Positions 43,952 through 50,954 of a stretch of DNA of 64,000 nucleotides are shown here, piece after piece. Numbering within the stretch: position 1 is the stretch's first letter; the number at the start of each line of letters is the position of its first letter. The DNA lies in NCBI GenBank assembly GCA_041480065.1, contig JBGOZF010000011.1, positions 13,695 to 77,694 on the forward strand, in the 5' to 3' direction. This DNA is from Fen-999 sp041480065 (GTDB lineage: Bacteria; Pseudomonadota; Gammaproteobacteria; Burkholderiales; Rhodocyclaceae). The translations under genes were made by a program, and so were the position numbers. The notes beneath the pieces were generated by a model. That model did no database searches. It saw nothing but the letters and a program-made list of their open reading frames with translations, and was not told the DNA's origin.

Positions 43952-44575
43952 TCAGGCAGCGCCTGCAATCCCTCGGTTTCGGAGAAGCTCCAACACCTGA
44001 GCAATACAGACTTCCAGCGCATCTTCACCGGTGTTCAATATCAGTTCCGGGTCTTCTGGGGGCTCGTATGGCGAGGAAATGCCTGTAAATTCCGGGATCT
44101 CCCCGGCCCTGGCACGACGGTACAGTCCTTTGACGTCTCGGCTCTCGCATATGTCGATCGACGAGTCGCAGAAGACCTCGATGAAATCCCCATGGGGCAA
44201 AAGGGACCGGACGCGCTCTCGGTCCCTTTTCAGTGGCGAAATGAAGGCCGTCAGTGCAATCAGCCCCGCTTCCACAAATAGCTTGACCATCTCTCCAATC
44301 CGTCGAAGGTTCTCCGCCCGATCTTCGAGCGAAAAACCCAGATCCGAGCACAAGCCGTGGCGAACATTGTCACCATCGAATACGAACGAACGGCACCGCA
44401 TCCTGTAAAGCTCCTGCTCCACGGCATGAGCCACGGTCGACTTGCCAGCGCCTGACAGGCCAGTAAACCACACGACGATGCCCCGATGCCCGTTCGATGC
44501 TTCCCTATCCTGACGCGAAATCATCGAGTGATGCCAGATGATGTTGCGGGAATCACTCTCAACATGATTAGCCAA
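43952..44575 (-). CDS. cysC: Adenylylsulfate kinase
   Basis: This 207-residue APS kinase has the Walker A loop WFTGLSGAGKSTVAHA near residue 38, FDGDNVRHGLCSDLGFS and TAFISPLKRDRERVR for APS binding. It phosphorylates APS to PAPS. TTG 44575 is chosen because AGGAG lies six bases upstream; the next Met is further in. No sulfurylase (cysDN) is visible here, so the gene probably boosts PAPS for the sulfotransferase at 36883-37980. The end overlaps nothing and a 235-bp spacer follows. Confidence 0.92.
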   Translation of the reverse strand: MANHVESDSRNIIWHHSMISRQDREASNGHRGIVVWFTGLSGAGKSTVAHAVEQELYRMRCRSFVFDGDNVRHGLCSDLGFSLEDRAENLRRIGEMVKLFVEAGLIALTAFISPLKRDRERVRSLLPHGDFIEVFCDSSIDICESRDVKGLYRRARAGEIPEFTGISSPYEPPEDPELILNTGEDALEVCIAQVLELLRNRGIAGAA

Positions 44576-44589
44576 ATTGCTCTCCTACT

Positions 44590-44871
44590 TCACCTGAAAG
44601 CACACTTTGTTTGCATTTGTTCAATCACTCTGGAGCAGCCACGACCACGCCCATTCGTTCGGCCCGCAAGGAAGTCTTTGTAGGTCACCCTAATGTAGTC
44701 CGGTCGGGCGGTAGACAGGAAGTCGAAGACAGCCTGCTGATTCAGAAGATCAAGTTCGGCATGAGTTCTCGTCAGGATGCCGCCATAGCCGCCGGCCTGC
44801 AGCCTGCGAACGAGCGCCGAGCCCACCATGCCGCGATGGCCGGCGACATAGATTCTGGCGTCCTTGTCCAT
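44590..44871 (-). pseudogene. fcl: GDP-L-fucose synthase with large internal deletion
   Basis: Starting seven bases after the gmd stop, this frame encodes the N-terminal ~60 residues of Fcl (IYVAGHRGMVGSALVRRLQ through STARPDYI) and then jumps straight to the C-terminal segment RVTYKDFLAG, seen at the end of intact Fcl proteins. About 230-240 codons, including the catalytic Ser-Tyr-Lys and substrate-binding parts, are missing, with the junction near 44693. The reading frame and stop (44590-44592) remain, leaving a 93-residue frame. It is almost certainly non-functional; the intact fcl lies 874 bases downstream. Confidence 0.88.
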
Positions 44872-44878
44872 CGGGTGG

Positions 44879-45964
44879 CTACTCGTGATAGTCCATGGCC
44901 TTATAGCCATGCTTCTTGACCAGTTCGTCGCGTTCGGCAGCCTTGAGATCCTCTCGCACCATCTCGGCGACCAGATCGGAAAACGTGGTGCGCGGCGTCC
45001 AGCCAAGCTTTTCCCTCGCCTTGGTTGGATCTCCCAGGAGCGTTTCAACTTCGGTGGGGCGAAAATAGCGAGGATCGACCTGAACGATGGTATTGCCGTT
45101 CTGGTCGGTGCCGGTTTCCCCAACGCCCTGCCCTCGCCAGGTAATCAGGATGCCAAGCTCCGCCGCAGCGGCATTGACGAAGTCGCGCACACTGTATTGC
45201 ACGCCAGTGGCGATGACGAAGTCCTCGGGCTGTTCCTGCTGGAGCATGAGCCACTGCATTTCGACATAGTCTCGGGCATGACCCCAGTCACGCTTGGCAT
45301 CCAGATTGCCTAGGTAGAGGCAGTCTTGCAGGCCGAGCTTGATGCGCGCCAAGGCACGCGTGATCTTGCGGGTAACGAAGGTTTCGCCGCGTACGGGGGA
45401 CTCGTGATTGAAGAGGATGCCGTTGCATGCGTACATGCCGTAGGCTTCCCGGTAGTTCACCACGATCCAGTAGCCATAGAGTTTGGCCACGGCATAAGGA
45501 CTGCGCGGGTAGAACGGCGTGGATTCCTTCTGCGGAGTCTCCTGGACCAAACCGTAGAGCTCCGAGGTCGACGCCTGGTAGAAGCGGGTTTTCTTTTCCA
45601 ATCCGAGAATGCGAATAGCCTCCAGAAGCCGCAAAACGCCCACGGCATCCGAGTTTGCCGTGTATTCAGGCTCCTCGAAACTCACGGCGACGTGGCTTTG
45701 CGCTGCCAGGTTGTAGATTTCGTCCGGCTGCACTTGCTGGACGATGCGCAACAGGCTGGAAGAGTCTGTCATGTCGCCATGATGGAGAATGAAGCGGCGA
45801 TTCTTTTCGTGTGGATCCTGGTAGAGGTGATCGATGCGGTCCGTGTTGAAGAGCGAGGTGCGGCGTTTGAGACCGTGAACCTCGTAACCCTTGGCCAGCA
45901 GAAATTCGGCCAGATACGCGCCGTCCTGACCGGTGACGCCGGTAATGAGGGCAATCTTCGTCAT
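44879..45964 (-). CDS. gmd: GDP-mannose 4,6-dehydratase
   Basis: This 361-residue protein has ITGVTGQDGAYLAEFLL, GLKRRTSLFNTDRIDHLY, FYQASTSELYGLVQETPQ and the catalytic YAVAKLYGYW, followed by FNHESPVRGETFVTRKI, all canonical Gmd segments. It converts GDP-mannose to GDP-4-keto-6-deoxymannose. Its ATG overlaps the MarR-type regulator stop (ATGA), so it is the second gene of the locus. Its normal partner fcl follows but is gutted; a second fcl restores the pathway. Confidence 0.96.
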   Translation of the reverse strand: MTKIALITGVTGQDGAYLAEFLLAKGYEVHGLKRRTSLFNTDRIDHLYQDPHEKNRRFILHHGDMTDSSSLLRIVQQVQPDEIYNLAAQSHVAVSFEEPEYTANSDAVGVLRLLEAIRILGLEKKTRFYQASTSELYGLVQETPQKESTPFYPRSPYAVAKLYGYWIVVNYREAYGMYACNGILFNHESPVRGETFVTRKITRALARIKLGLQDCLYLGNLDAKRDWGHARDYVEMQWLMLQQEQPEDFVIATGVQYSVRDFVNAAAAELGILITWRGQGVGETGTDQNGNTIVQVDPRYFRPTEVETLLGDPTKAREKLGWTPRTTFSDLVAEMVREDLKAAERDELVKKHGYKAMDYHE

Positions 45965-46293
45965 GTTCGGTCTATCCGCAATTCCTGCCGCAGGCGATTG
46001 ATTTCGTCCCGCACCAGTTCATATTCTGCTTCCTTGTAGCGCAAGAAAGCCCGGGTCAGTTCCAGCTTGGCAGCGATTCCCGGCGGCGTGAGGAAGTATG
46101 CGTAGGCCAGCTTGTTGTCGCTGCGGCGAAAGTTGTTGGCCTTCACCAGCCCCTTCTGCAGCAGAGCCTTGAGAAGATAGTGCGTCTTGCCCAGGCTCAC
46201 GCCCAGTTCACGGGCTAGTTCCCGCTGGCTGATCTCAGGGTGTTGTTCGATCACGCGAAGAATGCGCAAGTGACTGGTTTCGCTGGGACTCAT
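45961..46293 (-). CDS. MarR-family EPS-associated transcriptional regulator
   Basis: This 110-residue winged-helix protein has ISQRELARELGVSLGKTHYLLKALLQKGLVKA as its helix-turn-helix and recognition helix, residues ~21-52. LTPPGIAAKLELTRAFLRYKEAEYELVRDEIN forms the C-terminal dimerisation helices. The length and position at the head of an exopolysaccharide locus match the MarR-family EPS-associated regulator group. A 15-bp palindrome, GTTCA-N5-TGAAC, lies nine bases upstream of its start, a candidate operator for autoregulation. The effector is unknown. Confidence 0.88.
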   Translation of the reverse strand: MSPSETSHLRILRVIEQHPEISQRELARELGVSLGKTHYLLKALLQKGLVKANNFRRSDNKLAYAYFLTPPGIAAKLELTRAFLRYKEAEYELVRDEINRLRQELRIDRT

Positions 46294-46301
46294 CTCAGTG
46301 C

Positions 46302-46316
46302 GTTCATTCGTTGAAC
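46302..46316. promoter_or_regulatory. Palindrome upstream of the MarR gene, candidate operator
   Basis: GTTCA (46302-46306) and TGAAC (46312-46316) form a perfect 5-bp inverted repeat with a 5-base centre, positioned between the start codon at 46293 and the likely promoter. MarR-family proteins usually bind such palindromes near their own promoters. Only one copy was seen. Confidence 0.45.
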
Positions 46317-46336
46317 GGGCGCCACTCTAGCATAGG

Positions 46337-46366
46337 AGCATAGGCTTCGCAAGCATGGAATAGCAA
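46337..46366 (-). promoter_or_regulatory. Weak candidate promoter of the polysaccharide locus
   Basis: On the minus strand TTGCTA (46366-46361) and TATGCT (46342-46337) are separated by 18 bp, each 4/6 to consensus. A second TATGCT (46334-46329) lies just downstream but lacks a good -35. This is the only plausible start point before the MarR gene and would drive up to 39 genes, possibly with internal promoters. Confidence 0.3.
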
Positions 46367-46405
46367 CGGCAACGGCAAGAATGCGCCCGCGCCGGGCGCA
46401 CATGC

Positions 46406-46432
46406 AAAAAGGGCCGCATCCGCGGCCCTTTT
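46406..46432 (-). terminator. Rho-independent terminator of the rpsF-rplI operon
   Basis: GGGCCGC (46411-46417) pairs with GCGGCCC (46422-46428) around a four-base loop, flanked by A and T runs on both sides. On the minus strand, downstream of rplI (46457), it ends in a T-run. The opposite strand also has TTTT, so it can insulate in both directions between the ribosomal operon and the polysaccharide locus. Confidence 0.85.
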
Positions 46433-46456
46433 GCTGGTACTGCGCTACAACCAAGG

Positions 46457-46906
46457 TCACTGCTCGGCGACGATCGAAACCGTGATGGTCGCCACCACGT
46501 CCGAATGCAACGCAACCTCGATCTGCGTGTCACCGATCTGCTTCAGCGGACCCAGGGGCAGGCGAATGGAAGCCTTCTCGATTTCGATCCCCTGCGCAGC
46601 CAAGGCTTCGGCGATGTCGATGTTGCCGACGGAACCGAACAGGCGCCCATCCACGCCGGCCTTGCGGGCCAGTTGCACGGTCAGTCCCTCGATCTTGGTT
46701 ACCTTCTCCTGGGCGGCGGCAAGCTTTTCGCCCTGCGCAAGCTCAAGCTCTGCGCGCTTGGCTTCGAAGACCTTTCTGTTCTCTTCGGTGGCGCGCTTGG
46801 CCTTGCCTTGGGGAATCAGAAAGTTGCGGGCGTAGCCGTCCTTGACCTTGACGATGTCGCCGAGGCCGCCGAGGTTCACCACTTTTTCCATCAGAATCAC
46901 TTGCAT
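46457..46906 (-). CDS. rplI: 50S ribosomal protein L9
   Basis: This 149-residue L9 has the N-terminal MQVILMEKVVNLGGLGDIVKVKDGYARNFLIP region with the rRNA-binding GxGDxVxVxxGYARN pattern. The long central helix (ANRKVFEAKRAELEL-like) and a C-terminal domain ending EVALHSDVVATITVSIV complete it. It is the last gene of rpsF-priB-rpsR-rplI, 13 bases after rpsR, and is followed by a terminator. Confidence 0.97.
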   Translation of the reverse strand: MQVILMEKVVNLGGLGDIVKVKDGYARNFLIPQGKAKRATEENRKVFEAKRAELELAQGEKLAAAQEKVTKIEGLTVQLARKAGVDGRLFGSVGNIDIAEALAAQGIEIEKASIRLPLGPLKQIGDTQIEVALHSDVVATITVSIVAEQ

Positions 46907-46918
46907 GGTGGCCTCTCC

Positions 46919-47194
46919 TTAGTGCAGGTCGGTGTAGGGCATCAGCGCCAGGAAACGGGCGCGCTTGATGGCCGTCGACAGTTGGCGCTGGTAGCCGGTC
47001 TTGGTACCGGTGATGCGAGCCGGCATGATCTTGCCGTTCTCGCTGATGAAGTCCTTGAGCAGTTCGACGTCCTTGTAGTCGATCTCCTCAATCTTCTCGG
47101 CGGAGAAGCGGCAGAATTTGCGGCGCTTGAACAGGCTGCGACCCTTGTCGTCCTTCTTCTTGCCCGCCATCTTGCTCTTAGGTTTGAATGCCAT
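46919..47194 (-). CDS. rpsR: 30S ribosomal protein S18
   Basis: This 91-residue S18 has a lysine-rich start followed by RRKFCRFSAEKIEEIDYKD, LLKDFISENGKIMPARITG and the conserved YQRQLSTAIKRARFLALMPY end. It overlaps the priB stop by 17 bases. The Lys-rich N-terminal extension before the core is common in betaproteobacterial S18. Confidence 0.97.
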   Translation of the reverse strand: MAFKPKSKMAGKKKDDKGRSLFKRRKFCRFSAEKIEEIDYKDVELLKDFISENGKIMPARITGTKTGYQRQLSTAIKRARFLALMPYTDLH

Positions 47195-47480
47195 TTTCGT
47201 TTCCTTCCAAAAATTCGATTTCTTTCACATGCAGCACGAGGGAACGGGTCTTGAGGCTCTTAGCCGCCAGGAAGCCCTTCACTGTCAGGCGGTCACCCAG
47301 TTTCGCGGCATTCAGCAGGCCGGCGGGGGTTCCCAGCGCAACGCAAGTCACTTCACACTCGACCTTCCGCTTTACCGCCGCCTCTTCCTGCCTCGAAACG
47401 TGACCGAGACTGAATTCGACAACCGGGATACCAGCGGGCGTGTACCGCATTGCGCCTCTGGCCAGCAACTTCCCGGTCAA
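47178..47480 (-). CDS. priB: Primosomal replication protein N
   Basis: This single OB-fold protein is normally ~100 residues and restarts stalled replication forks with PriA and DnaT. The visible sequence has TGKLLARGAMRYTPAGIPVVEFSLGH, KVECEVTCVALGTPAGLLNAA and SLVLHVKEIEFLE. The only standard start after the rpsF stop is TTG 47480, but homologues usually begin about five residues earlier with MNR(V/L)xLTG. Those residues are present upstream as ATC-AAC-CGG-GTC-GAA, so an ATC start at 47495 cannot be excluded. Confidence 0.88.
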   Translation of the reverse strand: MTGKLLARGAMRYTPAGIPVVEFSLGHVSRQEEAAVKRKVECEVTCVALGTPAGLLNAAKLGDRLTVKGFLAAKSLKTRSLVLHVKEIEFLEGNENGIQT

Positions 47481-47511
47481 TTCGACCCGGTTGATGCCCG
47501 TGCCTGCATCC

Positions 47512-47898
47512 TCAGATGTCAGTTACAGCCACCGCCTCCGGCTTCGTCTCAACGGTCTGGGGCGTCAGCGACCTGGATTTCTCTTCCTTCATCATCGGCG
47601 ATGGCGCAGTCACGGCCTTGTTCATCTTGACCGTCAGATGCCTCAGGACGGCGTCGTTGAACTTGAAGGCATTTTCCAGTTCGGCCAAGATGGCGCCATC
47701 GGTTTCGATGTTCATGAGAACGTAGTGGGCCTTGTGCATCTTCTGGATCGGGTAGGCCATTTGCCTGCGGCCCCAGTCCTCGAGACGGTGGATGGCACCG
47801 CCGCCGCCGGTAACGAGCGCCTTGTAGCGTTCGATCATGGCCGGCACTTGCTCCGACTGGTCTGGATGGACGATGAATACGACTTCGTAATGGCGCAT
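47512..47898 (-). CDS. rpsF: 30S ribosomal protein S6
   Basis: This 128-residue S6 has the start MRHYEVVFIVHPDQSEQV, the family motif RLEDWGRRQMAYPIQK and the end typical for the group, DAVLRHLTVKMNKAV plus a charged tail. AAGGAG lies five bases before ATG 47898. It is the first gene of its operon and has a promoter directly upstream. Confidence 0.97.
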   Translation of the reverse strand: MRHYEVVFIVHPDQSEQVPAMIERYKALVTGGGGAIHRLEDWGRRQMAYPIQKMHKAHYVLMNIETDGAILAELENAFKFNDAVLRHLTVKMNKAVTAPSPMMKEEKSRSLTPQTVETKPEAVAVTDI

Positions 47899-47965
47899 GC
47901 GATCTCCTTATGGGTAATGCCCTCCCGCATGCGAGTCGGGTGGGGCAAGGTGTAGAAGGGGTCGA

Positions 47966-47994
47966 ATTTTATTCGATCTTCGGCGCAGCAGCAA
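47966..47994 (-). promoter_or_regulatory. Promoter of the rpsF operon
   Basis: On the minus strand TTGCTG (47994-47989) is followed after 17 bp by TAAAAT (47971-47966), 5/6 to the -10 consensus, about 70 bases before rpsF. The -35 is weak (3/6). The spacer 47899-48110 otherwise holds no gene and separates rpsF from the rightward HDOD gene. Confidence 0.5.
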
Positions 47995-48110
47995 TAGCGG
48001 CGAGGCCTTCTTTTTGGCCATTCCACGCTTTGAAGGCGGTGGTACAGTTACGACAATCAATTGCATCCATCCACTCGATCCCAGCCAGCATACCGGAAGC
48101 CAACGTGACA

Positions 48111-48962
48111 ATGGTCGACGCGCCCTACCCGGACCAGGAAGCCTGGGTAGCCTACTTCAGCCAGGCCCAGTTGCCGGTGCTTCGGCATACCTTGAATGAG
48201 CTCGACCAACTGCGGGGCAACGCCGAGCAGGTCAATGGGCGCGTGCTGTCCTCGATCATTCTTCAGGATCCCCTGATGACCTTGCGGGTATTGGCTTACA
48301 TCCAGCAGCACCGCCGCAAGAGCCAGACCTCAGACATCACGACCATCGAGCGGGCGCTGATGATGATCGGGATCGAACCGTTCTTTCGGCACTTCGACAA
48401 TCTGCCCTTGGTCGAAGAAAGCTTGAAACCCCATCCCAAGGCGCTGCTTGGACTGCTGAAAGTCATCGCCCGTGCTCGCCGGGCGGCCCACTGGGCGCGT
48501 GAATGGGCCCTGGTCCGCCATGATCTTGACATCGACGAGATCACTGTCGCCACGCTCCTGCATGATGTCGCCGAGATCCTGATGTGGTGTTTCGCGCCCA
48601 GACTGGCGCTCCAGGTCAGGGAGATGCAGAACCAGGACAAGACACTGCGCAGTTCGGTCGCCCAACAACAAGTCTATAACGTCGAGTTGCAGTCGCTGCA
48701 CTTGGCACTCACCCACGCTTGGCATCTACCAGATCTGCTGGCAACGCTGATGGATCGAAACAATGCCAGCCATCCGCGGGTACGCAACGTCACCTTGGCT
48801 GTCGATTTGGCGCGGCACGCCGCCAATGGCTGGGACGATGCGGCGCTACCGGACGACTACGCGGCCATCGAGGATCTGCTGCACATCAGCCACGAATCGC
48901 TGATGCACAAACTCGGCCTCGAGGAAACCGGGGCTGATAGCCAGGAAGCCCCGCGGTTATAA
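48111..48962 (+). CDS. HDOD-domain signalling protein
   Basis: This 283-residue protein has an HDOD (HD-related output) core with LPVLRHTLNELDQLRGN, GRVLSSIILQDPLMTLRVLAYIQQ, ITTIERALMMIGIEPFFRHF and VATLLHDVAEILMWCFAP. HDOD proteins are thought to act as signalling or regulatory scaffolds rather than phosphodiesterases, because key HD residues are not kept. ATG 48111 is used; GTG 48105 is a close alternative after GGAAG. The function of this member is unknown. Confidence 0.82.
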   Translation: MVDAPYPDQEAWVAYFSQAQLPVLRHTLNELDQLRGNAEQVNGRVLSSIILQDPLMTLRVLAYIQQHRRKSQTSDITTIERALMMIGIEPFFRHFDNLPLVEESLKPHPKALLGLLKVIARARRAAHWAREWALVRHDLDIDEITVATLLHDVAEILMWCFAPRLALQVREMQNQDKTLRSSVAQQQVYNVELQSLHLALTHAWHLPDLLATLMDRNNASHPRVRNVTLAVDLARHAANGWDDAALPDDYAAIEDLLHISHESLMHKLGLEETGADSQEAPRL

Positions 48963-48972
48963 TCGCCGCCAC

Positions 48973-49048
48973 GCCCTCGTAGCTCAGTGGATAGAGCGAC
49001 CGCCTCCTAAGCGGTAGGTCTCAGGTTCGATTCCTGACTTGGGCGCCA
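48973..49048 (+). tRNA. tRNA-Arg (anticodon CCT)
   Basis: The cloverleaf is clear: D arm GCTC/GAGC, anticodon stem ACCGC/GCGGT with loop CTCCTAA (anticodon CCT, reading AGG), T arm TCAGG/CCTGA with TTCGATT and an encoded CCA (49046-49048). The acceptor stem GCCCTCG against CTTGGGC has two adjacent mismatches (positions 5-68 U-U and 6-67 C-U), which is odd for a functional tRNA. Confidence 0.9.
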
Positions 49049-49052
49049 CCAA

Positions 49053-49072
49053 ACGATCGCGGTCCCGATCGT
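49053..49072 (-). terminator. Hairpin between tRNA-Arg and sspB
   Basis: ACGATCG (49053-49059) and CGATCGT (49066-49072) form a perfect 7-bp stem with a 6-base loop. On the minus strand it is followed by TTTGG, a weak terminator for the sspA/sspB transcript. On the plus strand it would also end tRNA transcription, but no T-run follows. Confidence 0.5.
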
Positions 49073-49088
49073 CCAGGCAGGCGGCCAA

Positions 49089-49511
49089 TCACTTGATGCG
49101 GGTCAGATGCGGGCGCCCGGCAGGAGAACTCGGCGGCGTATCCGGGGCACCGTTGTCGCCGCCAGCTTCCGGGCTTTCGCCTTCGTTACGCGCTGCGCCG
49201 GCGTTCAGGTTCGGCTCGAAGGCCATGCCTTGGCCGTTTTCCTTGGCGTAGATGGCGACCACGGCGTCGATGGGTACGGCAACAGGGAAGGCGACGCCGC
49301 TGAAACGCGCCTGGAAAGTGATTTCCTCATTGCCCATCAGCAACTGATGGGTAGCGTCGCGCCCGACGTTGAGGACGATCTGCCCATCGCGGACATACTC
49401 CCGCGGCACGCGGGTGCGGCCGTCGACGGCCACCGTCAGGTAAGGCGTGAACCCCTGGTCGACGCACCATTCGAAGACGGCACGCAGGAAATAAGGCTTG
49501 GTGGAAACCAT
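49089..49511 (-). CDS. sspB: ClpXP adaptor SspB
   Basis: This 140-residue protein has the SspB beta-rich core: KPYFLRAVFEWCVDQGFTPYLTVAVDG, RTRVPREYVRDGQIVLNVGRDATHQL and FQARFSGVAFPVAVPIDAVVAIYAKENGQG. A flexible tail ends GRPHLTRIK, the kind of tail that docks to ClpX. SspB delivers ssrA-tagged proteins to ClpXP. The tag ANDERFALAA is encoded in this same window. It forms an operon with sspA upstream. Confidence 0.93.
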   Translation of the reverse strand: MVSTKPYFLRAVFEWCVDQGFTPYLTVAVDGRTRVPREYVRDGQIVLNVGRDATHQLLMGNEEITFQARFSGVAFPVAVPIDAVVAIYAKENGQGMAFEPNLNAGAARNEGESPEAGGDNGAPDTPPSSPAGRPHLTRIK

Positions 49512-49534
49512 CGGGCCCGTTCGGGCGACGCACG

Positions 49535-50131
49535 CTAGCGGCGCATCACCTTTTCAGAGGGCGTCAGCGCATCGATGAAGCCTTGCCGCGAGAACACGCG
49601 CTCGGCGTACTTCATGAGCAGAGCCGCCGCCTTCGGCAGTTCGATGCCGTAATGGTCTAAGCGCCAAAGCAACGGAGCAATGGCGACATCGAGCATCGAG
49701 AATTCGTCACCCAGCATGTACTTCTGCTTGCTGAACATCGGTGCCAGCTCGGTCAACCGATCACGCACGTGCGCGCGGGACTTGTCCGCCGACTTGAGAT
49801 TCTTCTCGAGGGAGTCGATGTGGCTGAACAGTTCGTGTTCCATGGTGAACAGAAGCTGCCGCGCCCGCGCGCGCGTCTGCGGATCCGGCGGCATCAACTG
49901 CGGATGCGGGAAGCGCTCGTCGATGTACTCGTTGATGATGTTCGCTTCGTAGAGAACCAGATCGCGATCGACCAGCACCGGCACTCGGTTGTACGGGTTG
50001 ATGACGGCGATGTCTTCCGGCTTGTTGAACAAGTCGACGTCGATCACCTGGAAATCCATCTGCTTCTCGTACAAAACGATCCGACAGCGATGGCTGAACG
50101 GGCAGGTGGTACCCGAGTACAGATTCATCAT
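49535..50131 (-). CDS. sspA: Stringent starvation protein A
   Basis: This 198-residue glutathione-S-transferase-like RNA-polymerase-associated protein has NLYSGTTCPFSHRCRIVLYEK at the N terminus, NPYNRVPVLVDRDLVLYEANII in the thioredoxin-like domain and YMLGDEFSMLDVAIAPLLWRLDHYGI in the helical domain. ATG 50131 (with a second ATG at 50128) is chosen; the in-frame extension to 50260 is not needed. It sits between petC and sspB, the usual betaproteobacterial order. Confidence 0.93.
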   Translation of the reverse strand: MMNLYSGTTCPFSHRCRIVLYEKQMDFQVIDVDLFNKPEDIAVINPYNRVPVLVDRDLVLYEANIINEYIDERFPHPQLMPPDPQTRARARQLLFTMEHELFSHIDSLEKNLKSADKSRAHVRDRLTELAPMFSKQKYMLGDEFSMLDVAIAPLLWRLDHYGIELPKAAALLMKYAERVFSRQGFIDALTPSEKVMRR

Positions 50132-50234
50132 GGCACTCGTACCCCACGAATAGTCGGCATCGCGCACCACCTTGCGAACGAGTGGTGCGCTGACTTCACG
50201 ATGCCCCATATGCAGCATATGTATTGACGGAGAG

Positions 50235-50954
50235 TTAATGGATGTCTTTCCAGAATTCACGTTTCAACGCGTAGGTGACGACGAACAGCATGGCCAGCGC
50301 AATCAGCACGGCAATGCCGAGGTTCTTGCGCAAACCGGCCACCGGTTCGCCCATGTACTTCAGGTAACCGACGAGGTCGCCAACCAAGGCATCGTACTCT
50401 TCCGGCTTCAGCTTGCCGGGCTTCGCCAGCTTCAGGTGATGGTCCTCGCCCACGACCTCCATGACCTGCTCGCCCTGCAGTTGCCAAAGAATGTGCGGCA
50501 TGCCGACGTTGGCGAACACGACGTTGTTCCACCCGGTCGGCCGGGAATCATCCCGATAGAAGCTGCGCAGATAGGTATAAAGCCAGTCGGCACCGGAGCC
50601 GAATTCGGAGGCGCGGGCACGCGCGATCACCGTAAGATCCGGCGGCGCAACACCGAACCATTGCTTGGAGTCGGCACGCTGCATTGAAATACGCATCGGC
50701 TCGCCGACCTTGTCGGCGGTGAATAGCAGGTTGTCCTTGATCTGCAGGTCGGACAAGCCGATGTCGTGCAACCGGTTGTAGCGCATGTACGACGCCGAAT
50801 GGCAGTTCAGGCAGTAGTTGACGAAGATCTTGGCGCCGCGCTGAAGCGCGGCAACATCGCCCGAACGATCAGGCGCCTTGTCCAGATGCAGTTCCGCCCC
50901 GGCAGCAAGAGCCAATACCGGAACCAGCAATAGAGAAAGAAGCAGCTTTTTCAT
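50235..50954 (-). CDS. petC: Cytochrome c1 of the bc1 complex
   Basis: This 239-residue protein has an N-terminal signal peptide (MKKLLLSLLLVPVLALAAGAEL), the heme-binding CLNCHS motif near residue 50 and a C-terminal anchor helix (IAVLIALAMLFVVTYALKREF) before WKDIH. It accepts electrons from the Rieske centre in the periplasm. Its start overlaps the petB stop (ATGA). Confidence 0.95.
   Translation of the reverse strand: MKKLLLSLLLVPVLALAAGAELHLDKAPDRSGDVAALQRGAKIFVNYCLNCHSASYMRYNRLHDIGLSDLQIKDNLLFTADKVGEPMRISMQRADSKQWFGVAPPDLTVIARARASEFGSGADWLYTYLRSFYRDDSRPTGWNNVVFANVGMPHILWQLQGEQVMEVVGEDHHLKLAKPGKLKPEEYDALVGDLVGYLKYMGEPVAGLRKNLGIAVLIALAMLFVVTYALKREFWKDIH

Noticed and set aside
46294..46456. 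JUMPstart/ops (RfaH) element before the polysaccharide locus
   Set aside because: The ops core GGCGGTAG was not found upstream of the MarR gene on the relevant strand; the similar string in the tRNA at 49010 is part of its anticodon arm.
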